A DNA stretch of 64,000 nucleotides. Origin: Anaerolineales bacterium. Its GTDB lineage: Bacteria > Chloroflexota > Anaerolineae > Anaerolineales > Villigracilaceae. Location: contig CP129482.1 in the NCBI GenBank assembly GCA_030583925.1, positions 3,884,001 to 3,948,000 on the forward strand, in the 5' to 3' direction. The stretch's first letter is position 1. Every line of letters starts with the position of its first letter. This document shows positions 25,815 through 34,189 of this stretch, one piece after another. The notes below the pieces were generated by a model. The model was not told the DNA's origin. It searched no databases and was given only the letters and a program-made list of their open reading frames with translations. Position numbers and translations under genes: made by a program.

Positions 25815-26039
25815 ATGACAACTCAAGCAAAACGCATCCCTTGGTATCTCTGGCCCTTCGCCGCGATCTGGAAACTGCTGGCGGTCATCGTCGAAATGAC
25901 CGGCAGGCTTGTGGCGATGATTCTCGGCATTGTGTTGATGATCGTCGGCGTGTTGGTGAGTCTCACCATCGTCGGCGCGATTGTCGGCGTGCCGCTGGCG
26001 ATTGTGGGTTTGTTGTTGTTCTTGAAGGGAATATTTTAA
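25815..26039 (+). CDS. Small two-helix membrane protein
   Basis: 74 residues from the ATG behind GGAGG (25805-25809). One amphipathic aromatic N-terminus (PWYLWPFAAIWKLLAVIV) and two hydrophobic helices rich in G, V and I fill the rest (LVAMILGIVLMIVGVLVSL). No function recognised. Diverges from the DsbA-like gene. Confidence 0.75.
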   Translation: MTTQAKRIPWYLWPFAAIWKLLAVIVEMTGRLVAMILGIVLMIVGVLVSLTIVGAIVGVPLAIVGLLLFLKGIF

Positions 26040-26043
26040 AAAG

Positions 26044-26074
26044 CGTAGAGCAAGATGCCACCTTGCTCCCTACG
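26044..26074. repeat. Dispersed CGTAGAGCAAG palindrome overlapping the msrQ stop
   Basis: CGTAGAGCAAG pairs imperfectly with CTTGCTCCCTACG. The CTA of the right arm (26070-26072) is the msrQ stop codon on the minus strand, so the element has provided or displaced the end of the gene. Confidence 0.55.
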
Positions 26075-26753
26075 ACGTGATCGTTTCCGTTGGCGCGCCG
26101 TGCTTCCGCAGGCGAGACAGGCTGCGGCTGGGAAAAGAAGCGATGAACTTCCGCACGCGCGGAATCCGCATGAGAAGCAAAATCCCCGCGATGATCGAGT
26201 AGATCAACGGGCGGATAATGTCGCCTTGCAGGACGAAGAAGTCGCCTTTCTTGCCCAGCGCGTAATGCAATAAGAGGATGGGGACGATGAAATAGATCGT
26301 CTGATGCAGTCGTTTCCAATTTTTGCCGAGGCGTCGCTTCCATTCGTCGAAGGAGGTCGCGGCGAGGGGAACCAACAGCAAAAAGCCCAGCAGTCCGAGG
26401 AGGATGTACGGTTTTTCGACGATGGTTTGCACGATGAGACTCCAGGCGAAGCCGTAATCCAAGTTGACGAAGATGATGACGTGGATGGTCGCGTACATGA
26501 ACGCGTACAATCCCAGCGTGCGGCGGCGTTTGATCAGCTCGCGCCAACCGAAGAGGTTGTTGAGCGGAGTGCAAGCCAGCGAGAGGATGAGCAGGGTGAT
26601 CGCATGCCGTCCCGTGCGCTGTTCCAATTCTTGAATCGGGTTGGCGGACATGTTGCCCGTGATGAGATCGTAGACGAGGAACACAAGCACAGACCACGCG
26701 TAGACATGGATTGCGATTTGCAGGGGAGTGTAGCGTTGGAAGAGGGTTTTCAT
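26070..26753 (-). CDS. msrQ: MsrQ, heme-binding membrane subunit of MsrPQ
   Basis: 227 residues with six or more hydrophobic helices and the ferric-reductase-like histidines (ATIHVIIF, RLHQTIYF, LLLHYALG). It passes quinone electrons through heme to periplasmic MsrP. It follows msrP on the same strand with a 76 bp gap that contains a palindrome (26764-26817). Formerly called YedZ. Confidence 0.95.
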   Translation of the reverse strand: MKTLFQRYTPLQIAIHVYAWSVLVFLVYDLITGNMSANPIQELEQRTGRHAITLLILSLACTPLNNLFGWRELIKRRRTLGLYAFMYATIHVIIFVNLDYGFAWSLIVQTIVEKPYILLGLLGFLLLVPLAATSFDEWKRRLGKNWKRLHQTIYFIVPILLLHYALGKKGDFFVLQGDIIRPLIYSIIAGILLLMRIPRVRKFIASFPSRSLSRLRKHGAPTETITS

Positions 26754-26763
26754 ATTTCAAAAA

Positions 26764-26817
26764 CGTCCCGCAGGTTTGTCATGGAATCAATGTCTTTTAT
26801 GTCCAACCTGCAGGACG
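26764..26817. repeat. Dispersed palindrome between msrP and msrQ
   Basis: Arms CGTCCCGCAGGTT (26764-26776) and AACCTGCAGGACG (26805-26817), 12 of 13 complementary, loop 28 bases. It fills most of the msrP-msrQ spacer and can modulate the ratio of the two products. Confidence 0.7.
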
Positions 26818-26829
26818 GTGCAATTTCAA

Positions 26830-27783
26830 TCAATAATTCTCGATCAAATCCATCCCGTCATACAAATGCGCCACTTGCTCGCCATAGCCATTGAACATCA
26901 ACGTCGGTCGGCGGCCCAATTCGCCGATGCGCCGCTCGGTCGCTTGCGACCAGCGTGGATGCGGACGATTCGGGTTTACGTTCGAATAAAAGCCGTATTC
27001 GTTCGCGCCCACCGTATTCCACAAGGTGGCGGGTTGTTCTTCCACCAATTCTATCTTGACGATGGATTTTATGGATTTGAACCCATATTTCCATGGCACA
27101 ACAAGTCGGATCGGCGCGCCGTTCGCGTTCGGCATCGGCAAGCCGTATAAACCCGTCGCAAGGATCGTCAGGTCGTTCATCGCCTCGTCGAGGCGCAAAC
27201 CTTCGTTGTAGGGCCACGGGTAAAACGGACTTTTCACACCGGGCATTTCATCGCGATCTAACGCCGTTTCAAAACGGACATACTTGGCGTTCGAGGTCGG
27301 CTCCACTTCGTTCAACAGACTCGCCAGCGGAAAACCCGTCCACGGGATGACCATGCTCCACGCTTCGACGCAACGCAGGCGATAGATGCGTTCCTCCTGC
27401 GTGAACTTGCTCAGCAAATCTTCGATGCCGTAGGTTTTCGGCTTCTTCACCAAGCCGTACACTTCGACGGTCCACGGGCTGACGGTCAGGCTTTCGGAAA
27501 GACGGGCGACCGCTTCCTTGTTCGTGCTGAACTCATAATAATTATTGTAATGCGTAATATCGTCGAACGAATTCGCGGGATCGCCGAACTCATCGGACTT
27601 CGACGGGAACGTCGCTTCGACCTCAGGGAAGGCTGACTCAGTCACCTTCGGCGCGCACGCCGCCAACAGCGCGGACCCGGTGAAGATGCCCGCCGCTTTG
27701 AGAAACTCGCGCCGCGTGAGATACTGCGAATACGGCGTAATCTCAGACGATTTTACAGGGACAGATTTGAATTTGTTGTTCAT
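26830..27783 (-). CDS. msrP: MsrP, molybdopterin protein-methionine-sulfoxide reductase
   Basis: 317 residues. A twin-arginine signal (TRREFLKAAG, R24/R25) with a lipobox-like AAC ends near 43. The sulfite-oxidase-fold domain holds C138 in RLRCVEAWSM, the molybdenum ligand, and the VVPWKYGFKS loop. It reduces methionine sulfoxide in envelope proteins after Tat export with the cofactor. Upstream neighbour is the selenoprotein at 27839; downstream is its membrane partner msrQ. Confidence 0.96.
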   Translation of the reverse strand: MNNKFKSVPVKSSEITPYSQYLTRREFLKAAGIFTGSALLAACAPKVTESAFPEVEATFPSKSDEFGDPANSFDDITHYNNYYEFSTNKEAVARLSESLTVSPWTVEVYGLVKKPKTYGIEDLLSKFTQEERIYRLRCVEAWSMVIPWTGFPLASLLNEVEPTSNAKYVRFETALDRDEMPGVKSPFYPWPYNEGLRLDEAMNDLTILATGLYGLPMPNANGAPIRLVVPWKYGFKSIKSIVKIELVEEQPATLWNTVGANEYGFYSNVNPNRPHPRWSQATERRIGELGRRPTLMFNGYGEQVAHLYDGMDLIENY

Positions 27784-27838
27784 AAGTTCCTTTCTTCGCG
27801 CTGAGCGAAGCGTTAGCGTAGACGAAGCGGTGAGGGCG

Positions 27839-28393
27839 TTAATATTCCTCGCTCAACAACGCCTTGATATTTTCTTCGGTCTCAGCATAACCGCCTTCGC
27901 CGATGTGCGTATACCGGATGCGACCTTGTTTGTCAATCAGATACAACGTGGGCCAGTAGTGATTTCGGTACGCTCGCCACGTGGCTCCATCGTTATCCTG
28001 TGCGACGGCGTATTCGATTCCCATGCGAGAGACCGCGTCCTGTACGTTGGCAAGATCGGCTTCGTAGTTGAACTCGGGATAATGGTTGCCGATGATGACG
28101 AGACCTTGATCTTTATACTTGTCATGCCATTCCTTCAACGAAGGAATCACGTGTTGACAATTTATTCAGCCAAACGTCCACATGTCAATGATCACCACCT
28201 TGCCGCGTAAGTCTGCGAGGCGGAGCGGCGAATCCACGTTCAGCCACGTGTCGTTCGTCAATTCGGGGGCAGGTCCAAGGTCCGGTAGTGAAGCGAGTTT
28301 GGGCATGGCAGAATCCGCTGAAGGGGGAGGCGTCTGTTGCGGGGCGCATCCGAAAAGAAGAAGCGCGATCAATCCGAAGAGAATCTGTTTCAC
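27839..28393 (-). CDS. Predicted selenocysteine thioredoxin-like lipoprotein
   Basis: 184 residues if the UGA at 28168-28166 is read as selenocysteine. Residues 1-16 are a lipoprotein signal (LLLFGC, C16). The thioredoxin-like domain (about 40-184) has KVVIIDMWTFG, then U76-I-N-C79, where TlpA and DipZ relatives have CxxC (the WTFxC..C pattern). Later LYLIDKQGRIRY holds the C-terminal strands. Both halves are in one frame with no other defect, and a hairpin stands 3' of the UGA. It lies 55 bases upstream of msrP, so it may deliver or remove electrons for envelope repair. A plain nonsense mutation is the alternative. Confidence 0.82.
28119..28160 (-). promoter_or_regulatory. Candidate SECIS hairpin in the thioredoxin-like gene
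   Basis: On the mRNA, UUGUCA (28160-28155) pairs with UGACAA (28124-28119), and AUUCCUUC (28147-28140) pairs with GAAGGAAU (28136-28129) below a GUU apical loop (28139-28137). An asymmetric internal loop separates the stems. Apical loop starts 26 nt after the UGA, within the usual bacterial range, with G in the loop. It would bind SelB-Sec-tRNA. Confidence 0.7.
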
Positions 28394-28543
28394 GGTTCGG
28401 TTTCCTTGATGCCCCCATTCTATAAAAACTTCCTTACGAGAAGATTACATCTCGATAAAAAGAGTCTAAAGGTTTTGAAATTTTATTTGGGGTTCCGTAA
28501 CGCGACATTCATGTCGCCTGTGGGTTGCAACTTAAAAGTCGCG

Positions 28544-29779
28544 TTACGGAATATAAAACGTGAACTGCGCGCCTTTGCCCGTTTCGCTTTCCACTCGGAT
28601 GTCGCCGCCGTGCGCCTGCACGATGCCCCGCGCAATCGCGAGACCCAACCCCGCGCCGCCTGTTGCGCGGCTTCTCGATTTCTCGCCGCGATAAAAATGT
28701 TCGAAGATGTGCGGAACATCGTCCGCTTGAATGCCCTCGCCTGTGTCGCTCACGGTCACTTCCACGCGTTGATTCACGCGCCGCACCCACACGCTGACTC
28801 TCCCATTCGCGGGCGTGTGCCTCAGCGCGTTGCCGATGAGATTATTCAACACGCGCCCGATGGCTTGCGTGTCCATGTGGACCGGGTCAACGTCCGAGTC
28901 CACGTTGCCTTCGAGCGTGATCGCGCGTCCCTTGGCAAGTTGCGTAAAACTTTCCAGCGTATCCGAAACGAGATCGCCCAGCGACGCGTCCGCGCGGTTC
29001 AGTGGGAAACCTCCCGCGTCGAGTTGCGCCATTTGAAAGAGATCGTCAATCAACGCCGAGAGCGAATTCACGTCGCGTTGCGCGGTGTGCAAATAACGCT
29101 TCACCGTTTCGGGGTCTTCCACCACGCCGTCGGATAACGCTTCGAGAATGGCGCGCATCGAAGTGAGCGGCGTTTGCAGGTCGTGACTCACCCACGCGAT
29201 CAGGTCGCGGCGCAGGCTTTCGAGTTCGCGTTGTTTGTTGTCGGCGGCTTGCAATTGCTCCGCCATCTGGTTGAACGTGACCGCCAGCGAAGCCACCTCA
29301 TCCCGCCCGTTGACCGCGACGCGGGTTTTCAAATCGCCTTGCGCCAATTTTTCCGCCGCGTTCTTGAGTTGACCAATCCGTTCGGTGACCGTACTGGAAA
29401 GAAAATATCCGAGCGCCATTGCCATCCCGCCTGCGAACACAAGCAAAACGATGGCAAGCAACAGGTCGTGTTCGCTGGCGAACATCATCTGCGCCGAGAA
29501 CCACACGTTGAAAAAAGTCAGGACGCTCGCCAACGCGTATCCGCCCAATAACGTCCAGCGCAGCGCGGGCGAGAAATTAATCCACCCCATGCGATACGCG
29601 ACGTATCCCGCGAGCGCCGAGACCAACGCCGTGATCGTCAAATACAACGCCATCAACCCAAGGTCGCGTAACGGCGGGAGCATCACCAACTCAAAGATGC
29701 CCAACGAGACGACAAGGATAATGATGATGCCGAGCGTCAATCGGGCGGGCATAGTTGTGCGGGAGAAAGTTGTTTTCAT
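28544..29779 (-). CDS. Sensor histidine kinase (HAMP type)
   Basis: 411 residues. Four hydrophobic helices (about 14-140), a HAMP linker (about 140-192, FLSSTVTERIGQLKNAAE), dimerisation domain with phospho-acceptor motif WVSHDLQTPLTSM, and ATPase domain with N-box LNNLIGNALRH, DTGEGI and GGAGLGLAI. It should phosphorylate the OmpR-family regulator directly upstream (29875-30567). The two genes are separated by a dispersed palindrome (29791-29873). Confidence 0.95.
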   Translation of the reverse strand: MKTTFSRTTMPARLTLGIIIILVVSLGIFELVMLPPLRDLGLMALYLTITALVSALAGYVAYRMGWINFSPALRWTLLGGYALASVLTFFNVWFSAQMMFASEHDLLLAIVLLVFAGGMAMALGYFLSSTVTERIGQLKNAAEKLAQGDLKTRVAVNGRDEVASLAVTFNQMAEQLQAADNKQRELESLRRDLIAWVSHDLQTPLTSMRAILEALSDGVVEDPETVKRYLHTAQRDVNSLSALIDDLFQMAQLDAGGFPLNRADASLGDLVSDTLESFTQLAKGRAITLEGNVDSDVDPVHMDTQAIGRVLNNLIGNALRHTPANGRVSVWVRRVNQRVEVTVSDTGEGIQADDVPHIFEHFYRGEKSRSRATGGAGLGLAIARGIVQAHGGDIRVESETGKGAQFTFYIP

Positions 29780-29790
29780 GAAAAAATTAT

Positions 29791-29873
29791 GTCATTGCGA
29801 GCGACGAAAGGAGCGAAGCAATCTACTCCTATCTGGAGATTGCTTCGGCGAAAGAGCGTCGCCTCGCAATGAC
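29791..29873. repeat. Dispersed GTCATTGCGAG/CTCGCAATGAC palindrome
   Basis: Outer arms of 11 bases (29791-29801, 29863-29873) are perfectly complementary, with inner partial symmetry (GAAGCAATC/GATTGCTTC). Same family as 36585-36669, 43430-43528 and the half inside pyrD (50027-50097). It lies between regulator and kinase of one operon. Confidence 0.85.
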
Positions 29874-29874
29874 A

Positions 29875-30567
29875 TTATGGTTCGAATTTATAGCCCACGC
29901 CCCACACGGTGAGCAAGCGCGCGGGCTTCGATGCGTCGTCTTCGATCTTTTCGCGCAAGCGGCGCACGTGCACCGTCACCGTGCCCGGGTCAATGTATTG
30001 CGAGCCGCCCCATACGCGCTCGAGCAATTGTTCGCGCGTAAATACCTGTTTCGGATGCCGCGCCAACAAATACAACATGTCGAACTCTTTTGCCGTCAAC
30101 TCGACTTCGGCATCTTTGACTTTCACCGTGCGACTGCGCGGATCAATGGATAGATTTTCAAAGGACAAGCTCCGTTCATTCCCGACTTCGGTCTGCTCGC
30201 GCCCTAGCCGCCTCATCACAGCCCGAACGCGGCTTACCAACTCCTGCGGGCTGAACGGCTTGACCACGTAATCATCCGCGCCCGATTCGAGTCCCGCGAT
30301 GCGGTCCGCCTCTTCGCGCCGCGCGGTCAACATGATGATCGGAACGTCCGAGCGGTCGCGCAGCCAGCGAGTCAGCGCGAGACCGTCCACTTCGGGGAGC
30401 ATGAGGTCGAGGATCACAAAATCAATTTGCCCCCGTTCAAAGATGTTCATCGCCTTGCGTCCGTCCGAGGCGGCTTGCACGGTATAGCCGGCGCGTTTGA
30501 GGTAGAGCGTCACCACCTCGGCGATGCTGGCTTCATCTTCGACGACCAGGATCGTTTTCGCGTTCAT
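29875..30567 (-). CDS. OmpR/PhoB-family response regulator
   Basis: 230 residues. Receiver domain with E10/D11 acidic site, D54 in VILDLMLPEVDG and conserved lysine; winged-helix C-terminal domain (about 130-228) with the YVRRLREKIE-type recognition segment. Pairs with the kinase at 28544-29779. Neighbouring copies of such pairs control envelope or nutrient genes in relatives, but no target can be named here. Confidence 0.94.
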   Translation of the reverse strand: MNAKTILVVEDEASIAEVVTLYLKRAGYTVQAASDGRKAMNIFERGQIDFVILDLMLPEVDGLALTRWLRDRSDVPIIMLTARREEADRIAGLESGADDYVVKPFSPQELVSRVRAVMRRLGREQTEVGNERSLSFENLSIDPRSRTVKVKDAEVELTAKEFDMLYLLARHPKQVFTREQLLERVWGGSQYIDPGTVTVHVRRLREKIEDDASKPARLLTVWGVGYKFEP

Positions 30568-30648
30568 TGCGTCGAATCATACTCCACTATCGAATGGATT
30601 CGCGTGTGGGTTCAGAATCTTGTAAGGAGTTCCCCTCGCATTCGGCGG

Positions 30649-32277
30649 CTACTCCCCGATCGACGCGAGGTCGTCGTACGAACGGATATTGTCGCGCCCC
30701 GATTGTTTCACCTTGTACAGCGCCTTGTCTGCCGAACGCAACAGCGATTCGCGCGTCTCGCCGTTTGCCGGGGAGGAAGCGATACCCATCGAAAATGTGG
30801 CGGTCAGAATGTAGCGGTTGTACGGAGCTTGTAACGAGTTCAAGGATGCGCGCAGCGTTTCGGCGCGTCCATACGCCACTTCTATCGGGAGGTTGGGCAT
30901 GGCGACCACGAATTCCTCGCCCCCATAGCGGCAGGCAAAGTCGCCGCGGCGGCCGAAACTTGTCAACACCTGTGCGATCGCCTTCAACATCACATCGCCC
31001 GCTTCGTGACCGTACGTGTCATTCACCTGTTTGAAGTGATCAATGTCAATAAGCACAATCGAAACGGAATACTTCTCGCGTGCGGCGCGTGCGAGTTCGC
31101 GGTCGAGCGTCTCTTCGAGGTAGCGCCGATTGAACAGGTTGGTCAGCGGGTCGCGGATGGCTTGTTCGCGCAACTTGCTTTGCAGGGTGCCGATCTCGAT
31201 CAACTGCGATTGCAACTGGCGGTTTGCGATCCGTAATTTCTTTTCCACATCTTTGCGGTCGGTAATATCGCGGAAAACGATCAGGCGGCCGCTCAAGTTT
31301 CGATACGCGTTGAAGAGCGGAGTGACGCGTAAGTCCAGATAGCGAGGCGGTTCGTCTGGAATCAGCATTTCAACCTGTGATTCGGATTCAGACAGGAACG
31401 AATCCGAATCCGCCAGCCAGTCGCCCAGCAGTTCTGAAATATGTCTGCCGAGCAGGGTGGAAGGATTGCCTCCCAGAAATCTGTGCATCGCGGGGTTGAA
31501 ATCTACCACGCGGTTGATTGTGTCGAGCATTAGCAATCCGTCGCTCATGTTTTCGATGAGCAAACTGCGCGCGACGGGCACCAAGTCCATGAAGCGGGAG
31601 CGCGCAACTGCGAACGCAAAAAGAATGCCGGTGATCCCAAATGTGACCGGCGTGATATCAAGACCGCGAAACTGGTCAAAATTGATTTCGCTATAGATAC
31701 TGCCCACCCAAGGGATCACAGAACCGATGAGGATCAGCCGATATTGACTGCGGAACAGCGGACCCAACCGCAAGGCGGAATAGAACATAACTCCCAGCGC
31801 GAGCAACACTACGGCATAGGAATAGGTCAGGTTCACAAAATACCACGGACCGCGCACAAAATCGAACATGACCATCCCGCTGACTTCGGTCGCCGTGATG
31901 GATTCGTAATACAGGCGATGGAATTGATTGGTCCACAACAAGAGCAGGGATAGCGCGGGCTGAATGAAAAACAGGAATAGATAAGGGCGGGAGAACCAGC
32001 GTTCATGGCTGGTGATTTTCAAGATGAACGCTAAAAAGATATTCGGCATGGTAATGATGCCAACGTACATCACATGGAACCAGAAAAGCTTTTGTTCGAA
32101 TGAGATATTGAGCAGGCGCGTGGCAAATGCCCCCGACCAGATGGTCATCGAAAGGAGCAGGTAACTTAAGGTAAACGAACCCGGCGCCGAACGACGCCAG
32201 GCGATTCCCGAGGCGACCAGAGTGATCGCTGCCGAGATAAAAAGATAGATCGCGAAGGGATGGAGTTGGAACTGCAT
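30649..32277 (-). CDS. Diguanylate cyclase with 7-helix and PAS sensor
   Basis: 542 residues from the ATG at 32277. The first 225 residues form seven helices like the N-terminal sensor of some histidine kinases, then a PAS domain (about 235-345), a short coiled coil and a GGDEF domain with GGEEF active site in RYGGEEFVVAMP. The inhibitory site RRGD sits exactly five residues before GGEEF, so the enzyme is probably product-inhibited. It makes cyclic di-GMP. The HD-GYP protein at 10386 would oppose it. Confidence 0.95.
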   Translation of the reverse strand: MQFQLHPFAIYLFISAAITLVASGIAWRRSAPGSFTLSYLLLSMTIWSGAFATRLLNISFEQKLFWFHVMYVGIITMPNIFLAFILKITSHERWFSRPYLFLFFIQPALSLLLLWTNQFHRLYYESITATEVSGMVMFDFVRGPWYFVNLTYSYAVVLLALGVMFYSALRLGPLFRSQYRLILIGSVIPWVGSIYSEINFDQFRGLDITPVTFGITGILFAFAVARSRFMDLVPVARSLLIENMSDGLLMLDTINRVVDFNPAMHRFLGGNPSTLLGRHISELLGDWLADSDSFLSESESQVEMLIPDEPPRYLDLRVTPLFNAYRNLSGRLIVFRDITDRKDVEKKLRIANRQLQSQLIEIGTLQSKLREQAIRDPLTNLFNRRYLEETLDRELARAAREKYSVSIVLIDIDHFKQVNDTYGHEAGDVMLKAIAQVLTSFGRRGDFACRYGGEEFVVAMPNLPIEVAYGRAETLRASLNSLQAPYNRYILTATFSMGIASSPANGETRESLLRSADKALYKVKQSGRDNIRSYDDLASIGE

Positions 32278-32391
32278 AATCCCGTGTCTTTTACGACGCC
32301 TAATTGTAGCCTCCCTTTTGATGGCGTCGGTTTGCAACAGGTTAACAACCATCTTAAGACGCCGGTCGGCTTATACGGCGCGTATGTGTGC

Positions 32392-32422
32392 AAAAGAAAA
32401 AGCTTTTCGGCGACCGAAAAGC
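32392..32422 (-). terminator. Terminator of the STAS gene
   Basis: GCTTTTCGG (32402-32410) pairs with CCGAAAAGC (32414-32422), loop CGA. On the minus strand a T-rich tract follows at 32401-32392. It ends transcription of the STAS gene before the diguanylate cyclase, so the two are separate units. Confidence 0.85.
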
Positions 32423-32439
32423 CTTGGAGCATGGGCTGT

Positions 32440-32808
32440 TTATCCTTTTTCGAACGATTCGAGGGCGTCTTCAAGGCTTTCGTACATTGGGATATTTTGT
32501 AAAAACCCGGTAATTCCCAGCACGTTATAGATCTGCGGAGGCGCGTTGCACAGTTTCAGGCGCGCCACTTTGAAGTGTTCTTCTTTCGGCGTATACATTT
32601 GATACACCTTCTGGATGGCGCGCATCCCCGCGCTGGTGAGCGTATCCAGGTCGCGCATGTCGATCACCAGATGCCGCGCCCCGCCGTCGTACGCGAGGCG
32701 CGCCTGTTCGAGCAACTCTCCCTCGCTTTGCGCGTCGAGCCAGCCGCCGATGTGGAAGACAGTTACCGCTTCGCGCTGTTCAGAAGTGATTTTGAAATCT
32801 GGGTTCAT
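32440..32808 (-). CDS. STAS-domain anti-sigma factor antagonist
   Basis: 122 residues, one STAS domain with the switch serine in LTSAGMRA (about position 60) and a hydrophobic core typical of SpoIIAA/RsbV proteins. When unphosphorylated it binds an anti-sigma kinase; none is encoded in the window. A GAGGAG ribosome site precedes the ATG. Confidence 0.92.
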   Translation of the reverse strand: MNPDFKITSEQREAVTVFHIGGWLDAQSEGELLEQARLAYDGGARHLVIDMRDLDTLTSAGMRAIQKVYQMYTPKEEHFKVARLKLCNAPPQIYNVLGITGFLQNIPMYESLEDALESFEKG

Positions 32809-32891
32809 GGTCTCCTCGTTGTGAATACCTCAGATGTGTTCTCGTCAAACGCCGCTGTGGCAGTCGTTTCCGCGCGGCGACGCGAGACAGA

Positions 32892-34064
32892 TTACAGTTC
32901 CTTCAAGAATTCGGCTTGCGCGAATCCCTGTCCGCCGCCGGCGGTTTGCACAAACAACCATTTGCCGGCTTTACCCACTTTGCGCCTGGCGCTCGCCGCG
33001 TCTTCGATCACGGTGAGTTTGGCGCGCATCCCTTCTTTGGACACGACTTTCGATCGGGTGGAGGCGGTCTCGTAGACCTTCAACCCCGCGCCGCCGACTT
33101 TCGCCTTGACCATCACCGTCAACCCTGGGGTTGATGACGAACCCGCTTCATTCGCAGGGACGGTTACCCCAGCCGCTTCGGGGTATTTCTCGCCTGGAAC
33201 TTTTTCGAGAAACCACGCCGCGGCGAGTCCGTCTTTGCCGTTCTTTGTGCGGACGCGCACCCATTGGTTGATCGCGCCGATCTTCATCCAGCCGTTGGGC
33301 TCAACGATGGTGAGTAGATCGCCGGCGCGCGCCGTATCTACAATGTTGGCTTTCGAGGCGGTGTTTTCGCTGGAACGGATGTTTAAGCCGAGGTTCACAT
33401 CCGCTTTGACGCGGGTTTTGAGTCCCGCCGCCGAAACCGGGGCAGGTTGACCCTGCGTTTGACCGGCGCTGGTCGTCGGCGTGGTCGCGCCCTTTTGTCC
33501 GGGCAGCATGATCTTTCCATCTGCGTTGATGTTTTCGAATAGCACGATCTGGAAGATGGATCGTTGCAGTGTTTTGCCCTGGCTATAACGCGGCATGAGG
33601 TAGGTTTCTTTGTTCGGGTCGGGCTGGTAGGGCCAGGGGTCGAGCATCAGGTAATCGTCGCCTTTGCGCGCGATCAGCACGACGTAATGCGTGAGCAATC
33701 CCTCGGCGGGCGTGCTGTCCACGCAGATTATCGCCGGTTGTCCTGCGGCAAGCGCCGCGTCGATCTGCGCCAGCGGCGCGGGGGTATCGTTGCATTTGAC
33801 GATTGTGTTGAGCCTGATCTGCGGGAAGAGTTGGGTAACGCTGTGCCAGCGGATGCCCGAGCCGACAAACCCATCTATGCTTTTTAGTTTTTGATTGAGT
33901 TCTTTGGGTGTGACCATGTACCCGTGTCCGCTGAGCGTTATGGCGACGCTGGTGAGGGCACAGCCCACGTAGCCGATGGTCTCTGATTCCTGAGCGCCGA
34001 AGCCGAGCCTGTCGCCTTTCCACTTCGGGTCGTTTTGTGAGTAATAGACGAGGTTGAAGGGCAC
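32892..34064 (-). CDS. C39-like cysteine peptidase domain with SH3 repeats
   Basis: 390 residues. An N-terminal C39-type domain (about 1-165) has GCALTSVAI with C35, THYVVLIARKGDDYLML with the histidine, and LDPW. Two SH3-like domains follow (about 215-300 and 310-390). No signal peptide or membrane segment is seen, which is odd for a wall-directed protein; an alternative start cannot supply one. It may be an exported peptidase through another route or an intracellular binding protein. Substrate unknown. Confidence 0.82.
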   Translation of the reverse strand: MPFNLVYYSQNDPKWKGDRLGFGAQESETIGYVGCALTSVAITLSGHGYMVTPKELNQKLKSIDGFVGSGIRWHSVTQLFPQIRLNTIVKCNDTPAPLAQIDAALAAGQPAIICVDSTPAEGLLTHYVVLIARKGDDYLMLDPWPYQPDPNKETYLMPRYSQGKTLQRSIFQIVLFENINADGKIMLPGQKGATTPTTSAGQTQGQPAPVSAAGLKTRVKADVNLGLNIRSSENTASKANIVDTARAGDLLTIVEPNGWMKIGAINQWVRVRTKNGKDGLAAAWFLEKVPGEKYPEAAGVTVPANEAGSSSTPGLTVMVKAKVGGAGLKVYETASTRSKVVSKEGMRAKLTVIEDAASARRKVGKAGKWLFVQTAGGGQGFAQAEFLKEL

Positions 34065-34189
34065 ATCTGCCTCCTTGGGAATATTGCGATTATACTCTTG
34101 TAGAAAAGCGCTGGGGGAGGCAAAGTAACTTCGCTGATGGGTTGAATCTTTTCCGATTTCACCCCGTCAAGTAATAAAGGAGGCTGACC

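Noticed and set aside
28166..28168. UGA at the thioredoxin-like gene as a frameshift pseudogene
   Set aside because: Both halves share one frame, no other stop or shift is seen, and the UGA falls on a conserved Cys position with a downstream hairpin; Sec is the better reading, but nonsense mutation is kept as the alternative.
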